NCBI GenBank assembly: GCA_947259795.1
Contig: CAMYNJ010000099.1
Span: 1 to 46,690 of the forward strand
Length of the DNA: 46,690 bases
Reading direction: 5' to 3'
Origin: an uncultured Alphaproteobacteria bacterium
GTDB lineage: Bacteria > Pseudomonadota > Alphaproteobacteria > UBA8366 > JADFVY01
Below, piece after piece: positions 6,974-16,193 of this stretch. The position numbers and the translations under genes were made by a program. The notes beneath the pieces are model-generated. The model did no database searches. It was not told the origin of the DNA and was given only the letters and a program-made list of their open reading frames with translations. The first letter of the stretch is position 1; every line of letters begins with the position of its first letter.

Positions 6974-8735
6974 ACGGACAAGAACGAAAGGCGAGCGCAT
7001 CTTCGACGGCGTCGTCGGGGCACCGGGAATCGCGATAGGGCCGGCCCATGTCAGCGAGGCCGGGGCGCTGCAGGTTCCGGAATACGAAATAGCCGCGGAC
7101 AGCATGGCGGCAGAAATTAAACGCTTCGAAGCGGCGCTGGAACGTTCGCAGAACCAGCTCTCAAAACTCAAAACCAAATCGCTGGCGCTGCCGGACGCCA
7201 CGGCCGAGGAACTGGGCTATCTGCTGGACGCGCATCTGCTGATGCTGACCGGGTCACGGCTGGTGCGCGGCGTCAAGGAAACCATCACCAATAAACGGAT
7301 CAATGCCGAGGCCGCCGTGCAGATGGCGATTTCGGAGGTTGCGCGCGGATTCGAAAGCCTGCCCGACGCCTATATGGCGGCGCGCGCCGACGACGTTCGC
7401 GAGGTCGGGGCGCGGCTGATCCGCAATCTTACCGACACACCGTTCCAGGCTTTCGCCCACCTGCCGCCCGGCACCATCATCGTCGCCGAGGAACTGAGTC
7501 CCGCCGACGCGGCGCTTATCGATCCGGAGATCGTCGCCGGCTTCGCGACCGTGCTGGGCGGCAAGGAAGGCCACACCGCCATCATGGCCCGCTCGTTCGG
7601 CCTGCCGGCGATTTTCGGCGTGGCCGGGCTGCTGGGCGGCGTGAAAAGCGGCGAGACGGTGATTGTCGACGGGGCGGCCGGGCGGATTATCGTCGACCCC
7701 AGACCGGAGACGCTGAAGGATTACGGGAGCCGCCAAAGGACACTGGAGCGCGAAAGGCGGCAATTAGGCCGGTTGATCGACCTGCCGGCGGAAACCAGCG
7801 ATGGCGTTACCGTGCGGCTGCAAGCCAATCTGGAGCTTCCGCGCGAGGTCGATAGCGCGCTGTCCGTCGGCGCAGAGGGAGTCGGGCTGCTGCGGACCGA
7901 GTTCATGTTCATGAACCGCGATACCCCGCCCGGCGAAGATGAACAATATGAATCCCTGGCCGCGCTGATTGCGGCGATGGGCGGGCGGCCGATTACCATC
8001 CGCACGCTGGACGTCGGCGGCGAGAAGCTGGCCTATTCGCTGGGCGAGCATCTGGGTGACCCGGTCAACCCGGCGCTGGGCCTGCGGGCGATCCGGCTGT
8101 CCCTGAAGCATGTGAAACTGTTTGAAGCGCAGCTTGCGGCGATCCTGCGGGCGGGCGCGCACGGGCCGGTGCGGATCCTGCTGCCGATGATCGCCGGGTC
8201 CGGCGAAATACGGCAGTCCCGTGAAATACTGACCCGCGTCATCAAACGCCTGAAGCGGCGCGGCGTCCCGATCGCCGACCCGATCCCGCCGCTGGGCGTG
8301 ATGATTGAGGTGCCCGGCGCGGCGCTGGCCGCCGATGCGCTGGCGGCACATGTCGACTTCTTCGCCATCGGCACCAATGATCTGACCATGTACACCCTGG
8401 CCATCGACCGCGCCGACGAACAGGTGGCCCATCTTTACAATCCGCTGCATCCGGGCGTGCTGCGCCTGATCCAGTTCGCTACGCAGGCGGGCATGCGCGC
8501 CCGAATCCCGGTCAGCGTCTGCGGCGAGATGGCCGGGGACCCGCGCTACACGGCGCTATTGCTGGGGCTGGGAATGCGCGAGCTGTCGATGGCGGCGCCC
8601 AGCCTGCCGCGGGTCAAGCAACGGATCCGCCAGATCGACATGACAGCCGCCACCATGCGCGCCGAGATCATCATGAGCCAAGCCGATTCCGGCCGCATTG
8701 CAGCGCTACTGGATGATTTCAACGGGTTGGCCTAA
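6963..8735 (+). CDS. ptsP: phosphoenolpyruvate-protein phosphotransferase (PTS enzyme I), 590 aa
   Basis: PEP-utilising enzyme: an N-terminal HPr-binding helical domain, the phospho-His domain with GGKEGHTAIMAR (active His204), and the PEP-binding TIM barrel with GLLRTEFMF, DVGGEKL, GVMIEVP, FFAIGTNDL and a late catalytic Cys in VSVCGEMA. The length is that of sugar-PTS EI; there is no N-terminal GAF domain as in EI-Ntr (PtsP), so ptsI is an equally good name. The active-site context EGH, rather than TSH, is in my experience the form found in alphaproteobacterial regulatory PTS. It completes a PEP-EI-HPr-EIIA relay in one operon. Confidence 0.93.
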   Translation: MKTERTRTKGERIFDGVVGAPGIAIGPAHVSEAGALQVPEYEIAADSMAAEIKRFEAALERSQNQLSKLKTKSLALPDATAEELGYLLDAHLLMLTGSRLVRGVKETITNKRINAEAAVQMAISEVARGFESLPDAYMAARADDVREVGARLIRNLTDTPFQAFAHLPPGTIIVAEELSPADAALIDPEIVAGFATVLGGKEGHTAIMARSFGLPAIFGVAGLLGGVKSGETVIVDGAAGRIIVDPRPETLKDYGSRQRTLERERRQLGRLIDLPAETSDGVTVRLQANLELPREVDSALSVGAEGVGLLRTEFMFMNRDTPPGEDEQYESLAALIAAMGGRPITIRTLDVGGEKLAYSLGEHLGDPVNPALGLRAIRLSLKHVKLFEAQLAAILRAGAHGPVRILLPMIAGSGEIRQSREILTRVIKRLKRRGVPIADPIPPLGVMIEVPGAALAADALAAHVDFFAIGTNDLTMYTLAIDRADEQVAHLYNPLHPGVLRLIQFATQAGMRARIPVSVCGEMAGDPRYTALLLGLGMRELSMAAPSLPRVKQRIRQIDMTAATMRAEIIMSQADSGRIAALLDDFNGLA

Positions 8736-8780
8736 GGCAGTAAATCTGCCCGCTAACCCTCACCAACCCTTGAATAGATA

Positions 8781-8802
8781 AATATAAAGATATCTTTATA
8801 TT
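8781..8802. promoter_or_regulatory. perfect 22-bp AT-rich palindrome upstream of ahcY (operator candidate)
   Basis: The 22 bases at 8781-8802 are an exact palindrome centred on AAAGATATCTTT, in strongly GC-rich surroundings. It ends 4 bases upstream of the proposed ahcY -35. Perfect AT-rich palindromes of this size are typical of ArsR-type repressor sites; SahR, an ArsR-family regulator of S-adenosylhomocysteine recycling, is known to control ahcY in Proteobacteria, and I recall a GATATC-centred site. SahR assignment is inference. No T-run follows, and it lies about 50 bases past the ptsP stop, so it is not a standard terminator. Confidence 0.65.
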
Positions 8803-8806
8803 CTAC

Positions 8807-8835
8807 TTGCAATGGGCCGCTGGTGCTGCTATATC
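8807..8835 (+). promoter_or_regulatory. candidate ahcY promoter
   Basis: TTGCAA (8807-8812) and TATATC (8830-8835) are 17 bases apart. Transcription would start near 8842 and leave a leader of about 32 bases, too short for a SAH or SAM riboswitch. Confidence 0.5.
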
Positions 8836-8873
8836 GCTGCCCGCAATCAAAGGATTTCCAAGGGAATTACGTT

Positions 8874-10271
8874 ATGAGCGCGCAGGATTATGTGATCAAG
8901 GATATTGGCCTCGCGGACTGGGGTCGCAAGGAAATGGACATCGCCGAAACCGAAATGCCGGGGCTGATGGCCCTGCGCGAGGAGTTCGGCAAGGCGCAGC
9001 CGTTGAAAGGCGCGCGGGTCGCGGGTTCCTTGCATATGACGATTCAGACGGCGGTTCTGATCGAGACGCTGACGGCGCTGGGCGCCGACGTGCGCTGGGC
9101 ATCCTGCAATATCTATTCGACCCAGGACCACGCGGCGGCCGCCATTGCGGCCTCGGGCGTTCCGGTTTTCGCCATCAAGGGTGAAAATCTTGTCGATTAC
9201 TGGGACTACACCCACCGCATTTTCGAATGGTCCGATGGCGGCGCGCCCAACATGATCCTCGACGACGGAGGCGACGCCACCTTGCTGCTGCATCTGGGCA
9301 TGCGGGCTGAGAAGGATATTTCGGTGATATCCAAACCGGGCAACGAGGAAGAGGAAGCCCTGTTCGCCGCGATCGCCAAGCGGGTCAAGGAACAGCCGGG
9401 CTGGTATACGAAGACCGCAAAGAACATCCAGGGCGTGACCGAGGAAACCACCACCGGCGTGCATCGCCTGTATGAAATGGCCAAGAGCGGCACGCTGATG
9501 TTCCCCGCCATCAACGTCAACGATTCGGTCACCAAGTCGAAATTCGACAACAAATATGGCTGTCGCGAGAGCCTGGTCGACGGTATCCGCCGCGCCACCG
9601 ACGTGATGATGGCGGGCAAGGTCGCCGTGGTCGCCGGCTTCGGCGATGTCGGCAAGGGTTCGTCGGAATCGCTGCGCAGCGCGGGCTGCCGCGTGCTGGT
9701 CACCGAGGTCGACCCGATCTGCGCCCTGCAGGCCGCGATGGAGGGCTTCGAGGTCGTCACCATGGAAGACGCCGCGCCGCGCGGCGACATCTTCGTCACC
9801 ACCACCGGCAATATCGACGTCATCACGGTCGACCATATGCGGGCGATGAGGGACCGGGCGATCGTCTGCAATATCGGGCATTTCGATTCCGAAATTCAGA
9901 TTGGCGCGCTGAAGAACCTGAAATGGAACAACATCAAGCCGCAGGTCGACGAGATCGAATTCGCCGACGGCAAGCGAATTATCCTGCTGGCCGAGGGCCG
10001 GCTGGTGAATCTGGGCTGCGCCACCGGCCATCCCAGCTTCGTGATGAGCGCCAGCTTCACCAACCAGGTGCTGGCCCAGATGGAGTTGTGGCAGCATCCG
10101 GAAAATTACGAAAAGCAGGTCTATGTGCTGCCCAAGCATCTCGACGAAAAGGTCGCCATGCTGCATTTGGCCAAGCTGGGCGTCCAGCTGACACACATGT
10201 CGAAAGAACAGGCCGCCTATATCGGCGTCCCGGTCCAGGGTCCGTTCAAGCCGGAGCACTACCGGTATTAG
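8874..10271 (+). CDS. ahcY: adenosylhomocysteinase, 465 aa
   Basis: Hydrolyses S-adenosylhomocysteine to adenosine and homocysteine using bound NAD. Recognisable blocks are [15 protein letters not shown], the substrate loop around [21 protein letters not shown], the Rossmann motif [13 protein letters not shown], and the C-terminal KPEHYRY dimer tail. The length matches the long proteobacterial form. The ATG at 8874 has AAGGGA 8 bases upstream; a GTG-type extension to 8823 would run into the promoter. It is common next to the chvIG-PTS cluster in relatives. Confidence 0.97.
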   Translation: MSAQDYVIKDIGLADWGRKEMDIAETEMPGLMALREEFGKAQPLKGARVAGSLHMTIQTAVLIETLTALGADVRWASCNIYSTQDHAAAAIAASGVPVFAIKGENLVDYWDYTHRIFEWSDGGAPNMILDDGGDATLLLHLGMRAEKDISVISKPGNEEEEALFAAIAKRVKEQPGWYTKTAKNIQGVTEETTTGVHRLYEMAKSGTLMFPAINVNDSVTKSKFDNKYGCRESLVDGIRRATDVMMAGKVAVVAGFGDVGKGSSESLRSAGCRVLVTEVDPICALQAAMEGFEVVTMEDAAPRGDIFVTTTGNIDVITVDHMRAMRDRAIVCNIGHFDSEIQIGALKNLKWNNIKPQVDEIEFADGKRIILLAEGRLVNLGCATGHPSFVMSASFTNQVLAQMELWQHPENYEKQVYVLPKHLDEKVAMLHLAKLGVQLTHMSKEQAAYIGVPVQGPFKPEHYRY

Positions 10272-10301
10272 GACCCCTCCCTCGGTTAAGCGCATCCGCG
10301 G

Positions 10302-10326
10302 AAGGCCCGGCCAAAGCCGGGACCTT
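10302..10326 (+). terminator. terminator-like hairpin after ahcY
   Basis: AAGGCCCGGC (10302-10311) pairs with GCCGGGACCTT (10316-10326) around a CAAA loop, with one bulged A. Only a weak T-containing stretch follows, so termination may be incomplete. Confidence 0.4.
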
Positions 10327-10422
10327 GCGCTTTGCGGCCCGTCAAATGAATCGTTGTCAGCGATCCTTGGTGTCGGTGCGCGCCAACCGCTCGAAAATTC
10401 TTCATGATTCAAGGCTGTATGG

Positions 10423-12903
10423 ATGCAAGGCCGCTTGTGCAGCGCACGCGGCTTACCTAAACTGCCCCCCGTGTTAAAGAACGGGTTAACCATACGCACC
10501 AGCGCTCTGGCTTTGGTGTTCCTGTTTGCCGACTCTCCGGCCCATGCTGCAGAATCGGTGTCGATGTCGGTTGCCTTGTCGCTGGCTGGTGCGCTGGCTG
10601 CCGCGATCGCCGGGCTGGGCTATCTTTACACGGTGCTGCGCGCCAGCCGCGGGGCAGCCGCGCAAGCAGCCCAGGATGCCCACTTGCTCTTGAACAGCGC
10701 GCCGGCGGGCCTCATCCGCTGGAAAATGGATGGCGCCGACTTTTCAGCCAGGGCCGTGGCATTGCTGGAGCTGGCGCGCAACCCGGGAAGCATCGCTGCG
10801 GACGACGCCGATGGCATTCTCTGCAAGGCCCTGCCGAAAGCCGAACAGGCGCGACTGGCATCGGCGCTGCAGGCGCTGCATGCGAATGGGAAAGGCTTCG
10901 AAGACTACTTCCAGATATCGGGCGAAACCTCCGTGGCGCTACGTGGCGCGCGCCTGGACAGGAGCGACATCGTATGGGTGCTCGATGCGACGGACTTCAC
11001 ACGGCTTTCCCGCGAACTCGACGATAAATCCGTTGAAGTGGCGACCTTGCAGGCGTTGCTGGACAAGATCCCGATGCCAGCCTGGTGGCGCGACCAGGGT
11101 CGCCGGCTGGCAGGATTCAACCGGGCTTATATCGAGGCTGTCGATCGCAGTCGCGAGACGATACTCGAAGATCAGATCGAACTTGGCGCCGGCTATATCG
11201 ATCAGGGCGGTCGGGGATTGGCGGAAAGCGCGGCCAAGACCGGCATGGCACAATCGGAAAGCCACCATGTAGTAATCGGCAGCAATCGACGCTTGCTGGA
11301 ATTCACCGAGGTCCCGCTGAACGGCTCTGCACGGCAGATCGGTGGCTTTGCAACGGATGCAACGGCGCTGGAGGCGCTGCAGGACCAGCTGGCCGACCAT
11401 ATCGCAGCCCATGCGGAAGTGTTGGAAGGCTTGAATACGGCAATCGCCGTTTTCGGTGCAGACAAGCGGCTCAAATTCTTCAATGCCGCTTACGCGGAAT
11501 TGACCCAGATCGAAAAGGAAAAACTTGCGGCCGAACCGAGTCTCAGCGAAATCCTCGAATGGTTGCGTGAAAGCCGCAGGCTGCCCGAATATGCCGATTT
11601 CCCGGCCTTCAAGGCCGAACAGGACCGCTGGTTCACCTCGCTGATCGAACCCGTACAGGAACTGATGCACCTGCCGGACGAAACCACATTGCGCTTCGTT
11701 GTTTCGCCCCATCCGTTGGGCGGACTGATCTTCGCGATGGAAGACGTCACCGACCGTCTGGCGCTGGAAAGTTCGTACAATACGCTGATCGAGGTGCAGC
11801 GCGAGACGCTGAACAAGCTCTATGAAGGCGTCGCGGTGTTCGGCGGCGACGGCCGGCTGAAGCTTTCCAATCCCGAAGTGGCCCGGATCTGGGGCATTCC
11901 AGAGGACGAACTTGCTACGGGACCGCATATAAGCGAACTGTTGGAACGGGCGCGCGACTATTTTCCCGATGACATAGACTGGCCGCGTTTCAAGCAACGC
12001 GTTATCCTGATGGTGACCGAACGTACCGCGCGTGGCGGGCGACTGCACCGGTCGGACGACACCGTGACCAAGTATGCCGTCGTCCCGCAACCCGACGGCA
12101 ATACGTTGTTGAGCTTCGTGGACATTTCCGACAGCGCGCGGGTCGAACGGGCGCTCAGGGAACGCAACATCGCCCTGGAAAATGCTGACAGGATCAAATC
12201 GGAATTCATCGGCAATGTCAGTTACGAGCTGCGCACGCCGCTTAATGCGATCGTCGGCTTTACCGAAATACTGGACAATCGTTATTTCGGCGACCTTACC
12301 GAGCGGCAGTCCGAATATGTCGAATGCATTCTGCAGGCATCGACCCATTTGATGGCGCTGATCGACGACATCCTGGACCTAGCGACGATCGAGGCCGGGT
12401 ACATGTCGCTGGACTTGCAGGATGTGGACATCGCGTCCCTGATGGGTGCGCTAGCGGAGGTTGCGGTGGAGCGGGCCGATCAGGCCGGCCTGAAGATCGT
12501 TGTCGATTGCCTGCCTGATATCGGCGCCATGCTGGCCGATACGGTGCGCCTGCGCCAGGCGCTGTTCAACCTGGTATCCAATGCCATTCAGTTCACCCCG
12601 GCCGGCGGCACGATTACGCTGTCGGCCGAACGCACGGACGAAGAGATACTGCTGAGCGTTACCGATACGGGCATCGGCATCGCGCCGGAGGATCAGGACC
12701 GCGCCTTCCAGCGGTTCGAGCGCGTCGACCCGAATGCGCGCGAATCGGGAACCGGACTCGGTCTCGCCCTGGTCAAGAGCCTGGTCGAGCTGCATGGCGG
12801 CAGCGTCGAGTTGGAGAGCGCGCCGGGCCAGGGAACGAAGGCAACGTGCCGCCTGCCGCTGGATCGCCCGCCGCAGTTGGGCGACAACCAGTTACTGATG
12901 TAA
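10423..12903 (+). CDS. divL: DivL-like PAS sensor kinase with Tyr in place of the phospho-acceptor His, 826 aa
   Basis: N-terminal hydrophobic segments (about 22-42 and 47-72) anchor the protein. A chain of PAS-like domains (about 85-560) follows, then HisKA (about 585-655) and HATPase (about 690-815) with FNLVSNAIQF, DTGIGIAPE and GTGLGLALV. The H-box reads NVSYELRTPLNAI: Tyr601 stands where nearly all kinases have His. This substitution, with the N-terminal membrane anchor and multiple PAS domains, is the hallmark of Caulobacter DivL, which controls CckA and CtrA instead of acting as an ordinary kinase. The ATG at 10423 is uncertain: there is no good ribosome-binding site, and a GTG at 10471 would give a cleaner signal-like N-terminus. 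The ATP-binding motifs are intact, so it is not a decayed kinase. Confidence 0.8.
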   Translation: MQGRLCSARGLPKLPPVLKNGLTIRTSALALVFLFADSPAHAAESVSMSVALSLAGALAAAIAGLGYLYTVLRASRGAAAQAAQDAHLLLNSAPAGLIRWKMDGADFSARAVALLELARNPGSIAADDADGILCKALPKAEQARLASALQALHANGKGFEDYFQISGETSVALRGARLDRSDIVWVLDATDFTRLSRELDDKSVEVATLQALLDKIPMPAWWRDQGRRLAGFNRAYIEAVDRSRETILEDQIELGAGYIDQGGRGLAESAAKTGMAQSESHHVVIGSNRRLLEFTEVPLNGSARQIGGFATDATALEALQDQLADHIAAHAEVLEGLNTAIAVFGADKRLKFFNAAYAELTQIEKEKLAAEPSLSEILEWLRESRRLPEYADFPAFKAEQDRWFTSLIEPVQELMHLPDETTLRFVVSPHPLGGLIFAMEDVTDRLALESSYNTLIEVQRETLNKLYEGVAVFGGDGRLKLSNPEVARIWGIPEDELATGPHISELLERARDYFPDDIDWPRFKQRVILMVTERTARGGRLHRSDDTVTKYAVVPQPDGNTLLSFVDISDSARVERALRERNIALENADRIKSEFIGNVSYELRTPLNAIVGFTEILDNRYFGDLTERQSEYVECILQASTHLMALIDDILDLATIEAGYMSLDLQDVDIASLMGALAEVAVERADQAGLKIVVDCLPDIGAMLADTVRLRQALFNLVSNAIQFTPAGGTITLSAERTDEEILLSVTDTGIGIAPEDQDRAFQRFERVDPNARESGTGLGLALVKSLVELHGGSVELESAPGQGTKATCRLPLDRPPQLGDNQLLM

Positions 12904-12908
12904 CGCGG

Positions 12909-13934
12909 TTACCCGCTTCCGGGCAGGCCCTTCGTCGTCGAATATTCGAAATGCAGTTCCTGGCCCTCGAACACTAGCGGCCAGGCCGCGTGGGCGGCCG
13001 ACGCGGCCTCGGCGAATCCGGTCAAAATCAGTTTCAGCTTGCCGGGATAGGTCGCGATATCGCCGATCGCGAAGACCCGCTGGATATTGGTGAGACAGGT
13101 CTGCTGATCGACCGCGATATGGTGATGCTCGATATCCAGGCCCCAATCGGCGATCGGCCCCAGCGACATGGCGAGGCCATAGAAGGGCAACAGCACATCC
13201 GCCTCCAGTCGCCTGCTATTGCCGTCCAGATCGGCGACGACGACCGCGTCCAGCGTTTCGCCATCGCCCTCCAGCCCGGCCAGCTGATAGGGCACGACCA
13301 GTTCCATGCGGCCCTCGTCGGCCAACGCATGCAGCCGGTTGACGCTTTCCGGCGCGGCCCGGAATTTGGCGCGGCGATGCACGACGCTGACCTTTTCGGC
13401 GACCTCGGACAGCGAGATAGCCCAATCGACCGCCGAGTCGCCGCCGCCTGCCACCACAACGCGCTTCCCCGCCAAGTCCTGCCGGCGCAATACCATGTAG
13501 TGGACGCACTTGCCCTCATAATCCTCGATGCCCGGCAGCGGCGGGCGATGCGGACCGAACGCTCCCACCCCGGCCGCAATCACCACGACCCGGGTGTCGA
13601 TCAGTGTCCCAGCCGAGGTTTCCAACCGCCAGCGGTTTCCGTCTGCCGCCTTGTTCAGCGCCACGACCTGCTGGCCGAAGTGATAAACGGGATCGAAGGG
13701 CGCCGCCTGTTCCGTCAGTTTCCCGACCAGTTCGGCGGCATCGATCCGCGGATAGCCGGGAATGTCGTAGATCGGCTTTTCGGGATAGAGCGCCGTACAT
13801 TGTCCGCCGGCATGTTCAAGCGTATCCACCACATGCGCCTTCATGCCCAGCATACCGAACTGGAAGACCGCGAACAGCCCGACAGGGCCGGCGCCGATTA
13901 CTGCAACATCGCATTCGTGATGACTTGCACTCAT
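12909..13934 (-). CDS. ferredoxin/flavodoxin-NADP+ reductase, thioredoxin-reductase-like, 341 aa
   Basis: FAD-binding GAGPVGLFA at about 15-23, a second nucleotide-binding motif GGGDSAVDWA in the middle, and FAIGDIATYPGKLKL near the C-terminus place it with TrxR-like ferredoxin-NADP reductases (YumC type). The CxxC redox pair of true thioredoxin reductases is absent. The tail ends in FEYSTTKGLPG; a C-terminal aromatic that stacks on FAD is typical of this family. It is convergent with divL (5 bases apart) and divergent from tsaE, with 60 bases between the two starts. Confidence 0.88.
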   Translation of the reverse strand: MSASHHECDVAVIGAGPVGLFAVFQFGMLGMKAHVVDTLEHAGGQCTALYPEKPIYDIPGYPRIDAAELVGKLTEQAAPFDPVYHFGQQVVALNKAADGNRWRLETSAGTLIDTRVVVIAAGVGAFGPHRPPLPGIEDYEGKCVHYMVLRRQDLAGKRVVVAGGGDSAVDWAISLSEVAEKVSVVHRRAKFRAAPESVNRLHALADEGRMELVVPYQLAGLEGDGETLDAVVVADLDGNSRRLEADVLLPFYGLAMSLGPIADWGLDIEHHHIAVDQQTCLTNIQRVFAIGDIATYPGKLKLILTGFAEAASAAHAAWPLVFEGQELHFEYSTTKGLPGSG

Positions 13935-13994
13935 AACAGGGCTCTAACATATTTTTCCACTGACGCGGAAGCGAGGCTTCGTTACAAACTGCAT

Positions 13995-14480
13995 ATGGTT
14001 GTCGCCGCCGATTCGGGCAGGCTTACTGTCACGCTTGCCGATCCTGACGCCACCGCGAGGCTTGCGGCGGCGTTGGCGCGGCTGTTGCGCGCGGGCGACC
14101 TGGTAGCGCTGGAGGGCGATCTGGGCGCCGGCAAGACGGCCTTCGCCCGCGCACTGATTCGCGAACTGACGACAGCCGAGGAAGAGGTGCCGAGCCCGAC
14201 TTTTACCCTGGTTCAAACATATGAGGCCGCCGATTTCGAAATCTGGCATTTCGATCTCTACCGTCTGGAAAAACCGGAAGATGCCTTCGAACTGGGAATC
14301 GAGGACGCCATGGCCGAAGCCGTGACGCTAATCGAGTGGCCCGACCGGCTTGGGCGCTACCTGCCGCGCGACAGGCTGGTCGTGCGAATGGATTATGCGG
14401 GCGGCGAGTCCGAGCGCATTGCGACGCTAACGGGAAGCGGCGCCTGGCGGGACCGGCTCGGCGGCCTGGCCCATGAATGA
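13995..14480 (+). CDS. tsaE: tRNA threonylcarbamoyladenosine biosynthesis ATPase TsaE, 161 aa
   Basis: Walker A GDLGAGKT at 41-48, the PSPTFTLVQTYE switch and HFDLYRLEKPEDAFELGIED block, and IEWPDRL identify TsaE, which with TsaB and TsaD makes t6A37 in tRNAs that read ANN codons. The ATG at 13995 is the only one that gives the expected length; no ribosome-binding site stands out, so a short or leaderless message is possible. Its stop overlaps the next start, beginning a tightly coupled operon. Confidence 0.93.
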   Translation: MVVAADSGRLTVTLADPDATARLAAALARLLRAGDLVALEGDLGAGKTAFARALIRELTTAEEEVPSPTFTLVQTYEAADFEIWHFDLYRLEKPEDAFELGIEDAMAEAVTLIEWPDRLGRYLPRDRLVVRMDYAGGESERIATLTGSGAWRDRLGGLAHE

Positions 14481-15477
14481 CCGCGAAACACTGATCGCCA
14501 GTTTCCTGGCGGCCGCCGGCTGGGGCGACGCCGAACGCGGCGTGTTGGCGGACGACGCCTCGTTTCGCCGCTATGACCGACTGATTCGGGGCGATAAGCA
14601 GGCCGTACTGATGGACGCGCCGCCGCCGATGGAGGATGTCCGCTCCTTCATCCATGTCGACCGGCTGCTGCGAGGCATGGGGCTGAGCGCGCCGGAAATC
14701 ATCGCCGAGGATGCCGAGGCCGGCCTGCTGCTGCTGGAAGACCTGGGCGACAACACCTATACCCGGGTGCTGGCCGATGGTGGCGACGAGGCGGCGCTTT
14801 ACGAACTCGCGCTCGATTTGCTGGTGGAACTGCACCGGCGATTCAAAGGCAACGAGACATTGCCGCCGTATGACGACGAGGCCTTCCTCACCGAGGCCAC
14901 GCTGCTGACCGACTGGTATTTGCCCGCGCTGCAAGGCCAGGAAACGCCGGCGTCCGTACGCACGGAATATTGCGAGTTGTGGCTGGCAGCGCTGGCCGAG
15001 GCGCGGCGCATGCCGGCGACCCTGGTGCTGCGCGACTATCATGTGGACAACATGATCTGGCTGCCGGACCGGTCGGGCGCGGCGGCCTGCGGGCTGCTCG
15101 ACTTCCAGGACGCAAGGCTTGGGCCTGTCACCTACGACCTGGTATCCCTGTTCGAGGATGCGCGGCGCGACGTGCCGACGGCCCTGACCGCGAAACTGCT
15201 GGACCGCTACCTCGAGGCCTTCCCCGAACTCGACCGCGAGGCCTTTACCGCGTCCTACGCGATCATGGGGGCGCAGCGCAGCGCCAAGATCCTGGGTATT
15301 TTCACCCGTCTCGATCGGCGCGACGGCAAGCCCGGCTACCTGACCCATATCCCGCGCGTCTGGCGCTGGCTGGAAGGCGACCTGGCGCATCCGGCGCTGG
15401 CCGATTTGCGCGCCTGGTTCGAACGCGAGCTGCCTCGCCGGGCACGCGTCACGCCCGCGCCTGGGGCGAAGCCATGA
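14473..15477 (+). CDS. amgK: N-acetylmuramate/N-acetylglucosamine anomeric kinase (AmgK-type phosphotransferase), 334 aa
   Basis: APH-fold kinase: LLLLEDLGD hinge, catalytic-loop LRDYHVDNMIW, and metal-binding GLLDFQDARLGP. Alone this would be a generic phosphotransferase, but the very next gene, overlapping by 4 bases, is a MurU-type nucleotidyltransferase. In Pseudomonas and Caulobacter the AmgK-MurU pair converts recycled MurNAc to UDP-MurNAc and bypasses fosfomycin-sensitive MurA. The pairing is the basis of the assignment. Confidence 0.88.
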   Translation: MNDRETLIASFLAAAGWGDAERGVLADDASFRRYDRLIRGDKQAVLMDAPPPMEDVRSFIHVDRLLRGMGLSAPEIIAEDAEAGLLLLEDLGDNTYTRVLADGGDEAALYELALDLLVELHRRFKGNETLPPYDDEAFLTEATLLTDWYLPALQGQETPASVRTEYCELWLAALAEARRMPATLVLRDYHVDNMIWLPDRSGAAACGLLDFQDARLGPVTYDLVSLFEDARRDVPTALTAKLLDRYLEAFPELDREAFTASYAIMGAQRSAKILGIFTRLDRRDGKPGYLTHIPRVWRWLEGDLAHPALADLRAWFERELPRRARVTPAPGAKP

Positions 15478-16193
15478 GCGCGGCCAGAATCGATCACGCC
15501 ATGGTGCTGGCCGCCGGGCTGGGCAAGCGCATGCGGCCGCTGACCGACGACCGGCCGAAACCGCTGGTGGAGCTGGCCGGGCGCTGCCTGCTGGACCGCG
15601 CGCTCGACAGTCTGGTGGCGGGCGGCATCACCGCGTTCGTCGTCAACAGCCATTACAGGGGCGAGATGATCGCGGCCCATCTGAAAGTCCGCAACGACAT
15701 CGTCCTGTCGCCCGAGGAAGTGCTGCTGGAGACCGGCGGCGGCGTGAAGGCGGCCCTGCCGCATCTGGGCGACGATGCCTTCTTTGTGGTGAATTCCGAC
15801 GCCGTCTGGCGCGACGGTCCCACCTCAACCGTCACCCGTATGGCAGCGCGGTGGGACGATGCGGCCATGGATGCGCTGCTGCTGCTGGTGCCAATGCAGG
15901 CGGTCGCGGGCAACGTGGGCGATCATCCGGGCGACTATCACCTGGAAGCCGACGGCAGGGCCCGGCGGCGGGCGCAGGGCGGGACCGCGCCGTTCCTGTT
16001 CGGCGGCATCCAGATCCTGCATCCGCGGCTGTTCGAGGGCGCACCGGACGGGCCCTTTTCGCTGAACGTCCTTTATGACCGGGCACAGCAGGCGGGGCGG
16101 CTGCACGGGCTGCGCCATGACGGCGAATGGTACCATGTGGGCACGCCGGAGGAGCTGGCCGCCGCCGAGCCGGCCTTTGCCGGGGGGCGGTAA
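15474..16193 (+). CDS. murU: N-acetylmuramate-1-phosphate uridylyltransferase (MurU), 239 aa
   Basis: Nucleotidyltransferase fold with the signature AAGLGKRMRPLTDDRPKPL near the N-terminus, a TGGGVK substrate loop and the Asp of NSDAVW for metal binding. The length fits MurU and is much shorter than GlmU. It overlaps both neighbours (ATGA with amgK, TAATG with addB). It should transfer UMP to MurNAc-1-phosphate made by the preceding gene. Other sugar-1-phosphate transferases share these motifs; the amgK neighbour decides. Confidence 0.88.
   Translation: MSAARIDHAMVLAAGLGKRMRPLTDDRPKPLVELAGRCLLDRALDSLVAGGITAFVVNSHYRGEMIAAHLKVRNDIVLSPEEVLLETGGGVKAALPHLGDDAFFVVNSDAVWRDGPTSTVTRMAARWDDAAMDALLLLVPMQAVAGNVGDHPGDYHLEADGRARRRAQGGTAPFLFGGIQILHPRLFEGAPDGPFSLNVLYDRAQQAGRLHGLRHDGEWYHVGTPEELAAAEPAFAGGR

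Noticed and set aside
8736-8873. SAH or SAM riboswitch upstream of ahcY
   Set aside because: The likely leader is only about 32 bases and the conserved feature is a DNA palindrome upstream of the promoter, not an aptamer fold.
8847-10499. 550-codon minus-strand frame opposite ahcY
   Set aside because: Low-complexity His/Gln/Arg-rich translation opposite a highly conserved enzyme; shadow frame.
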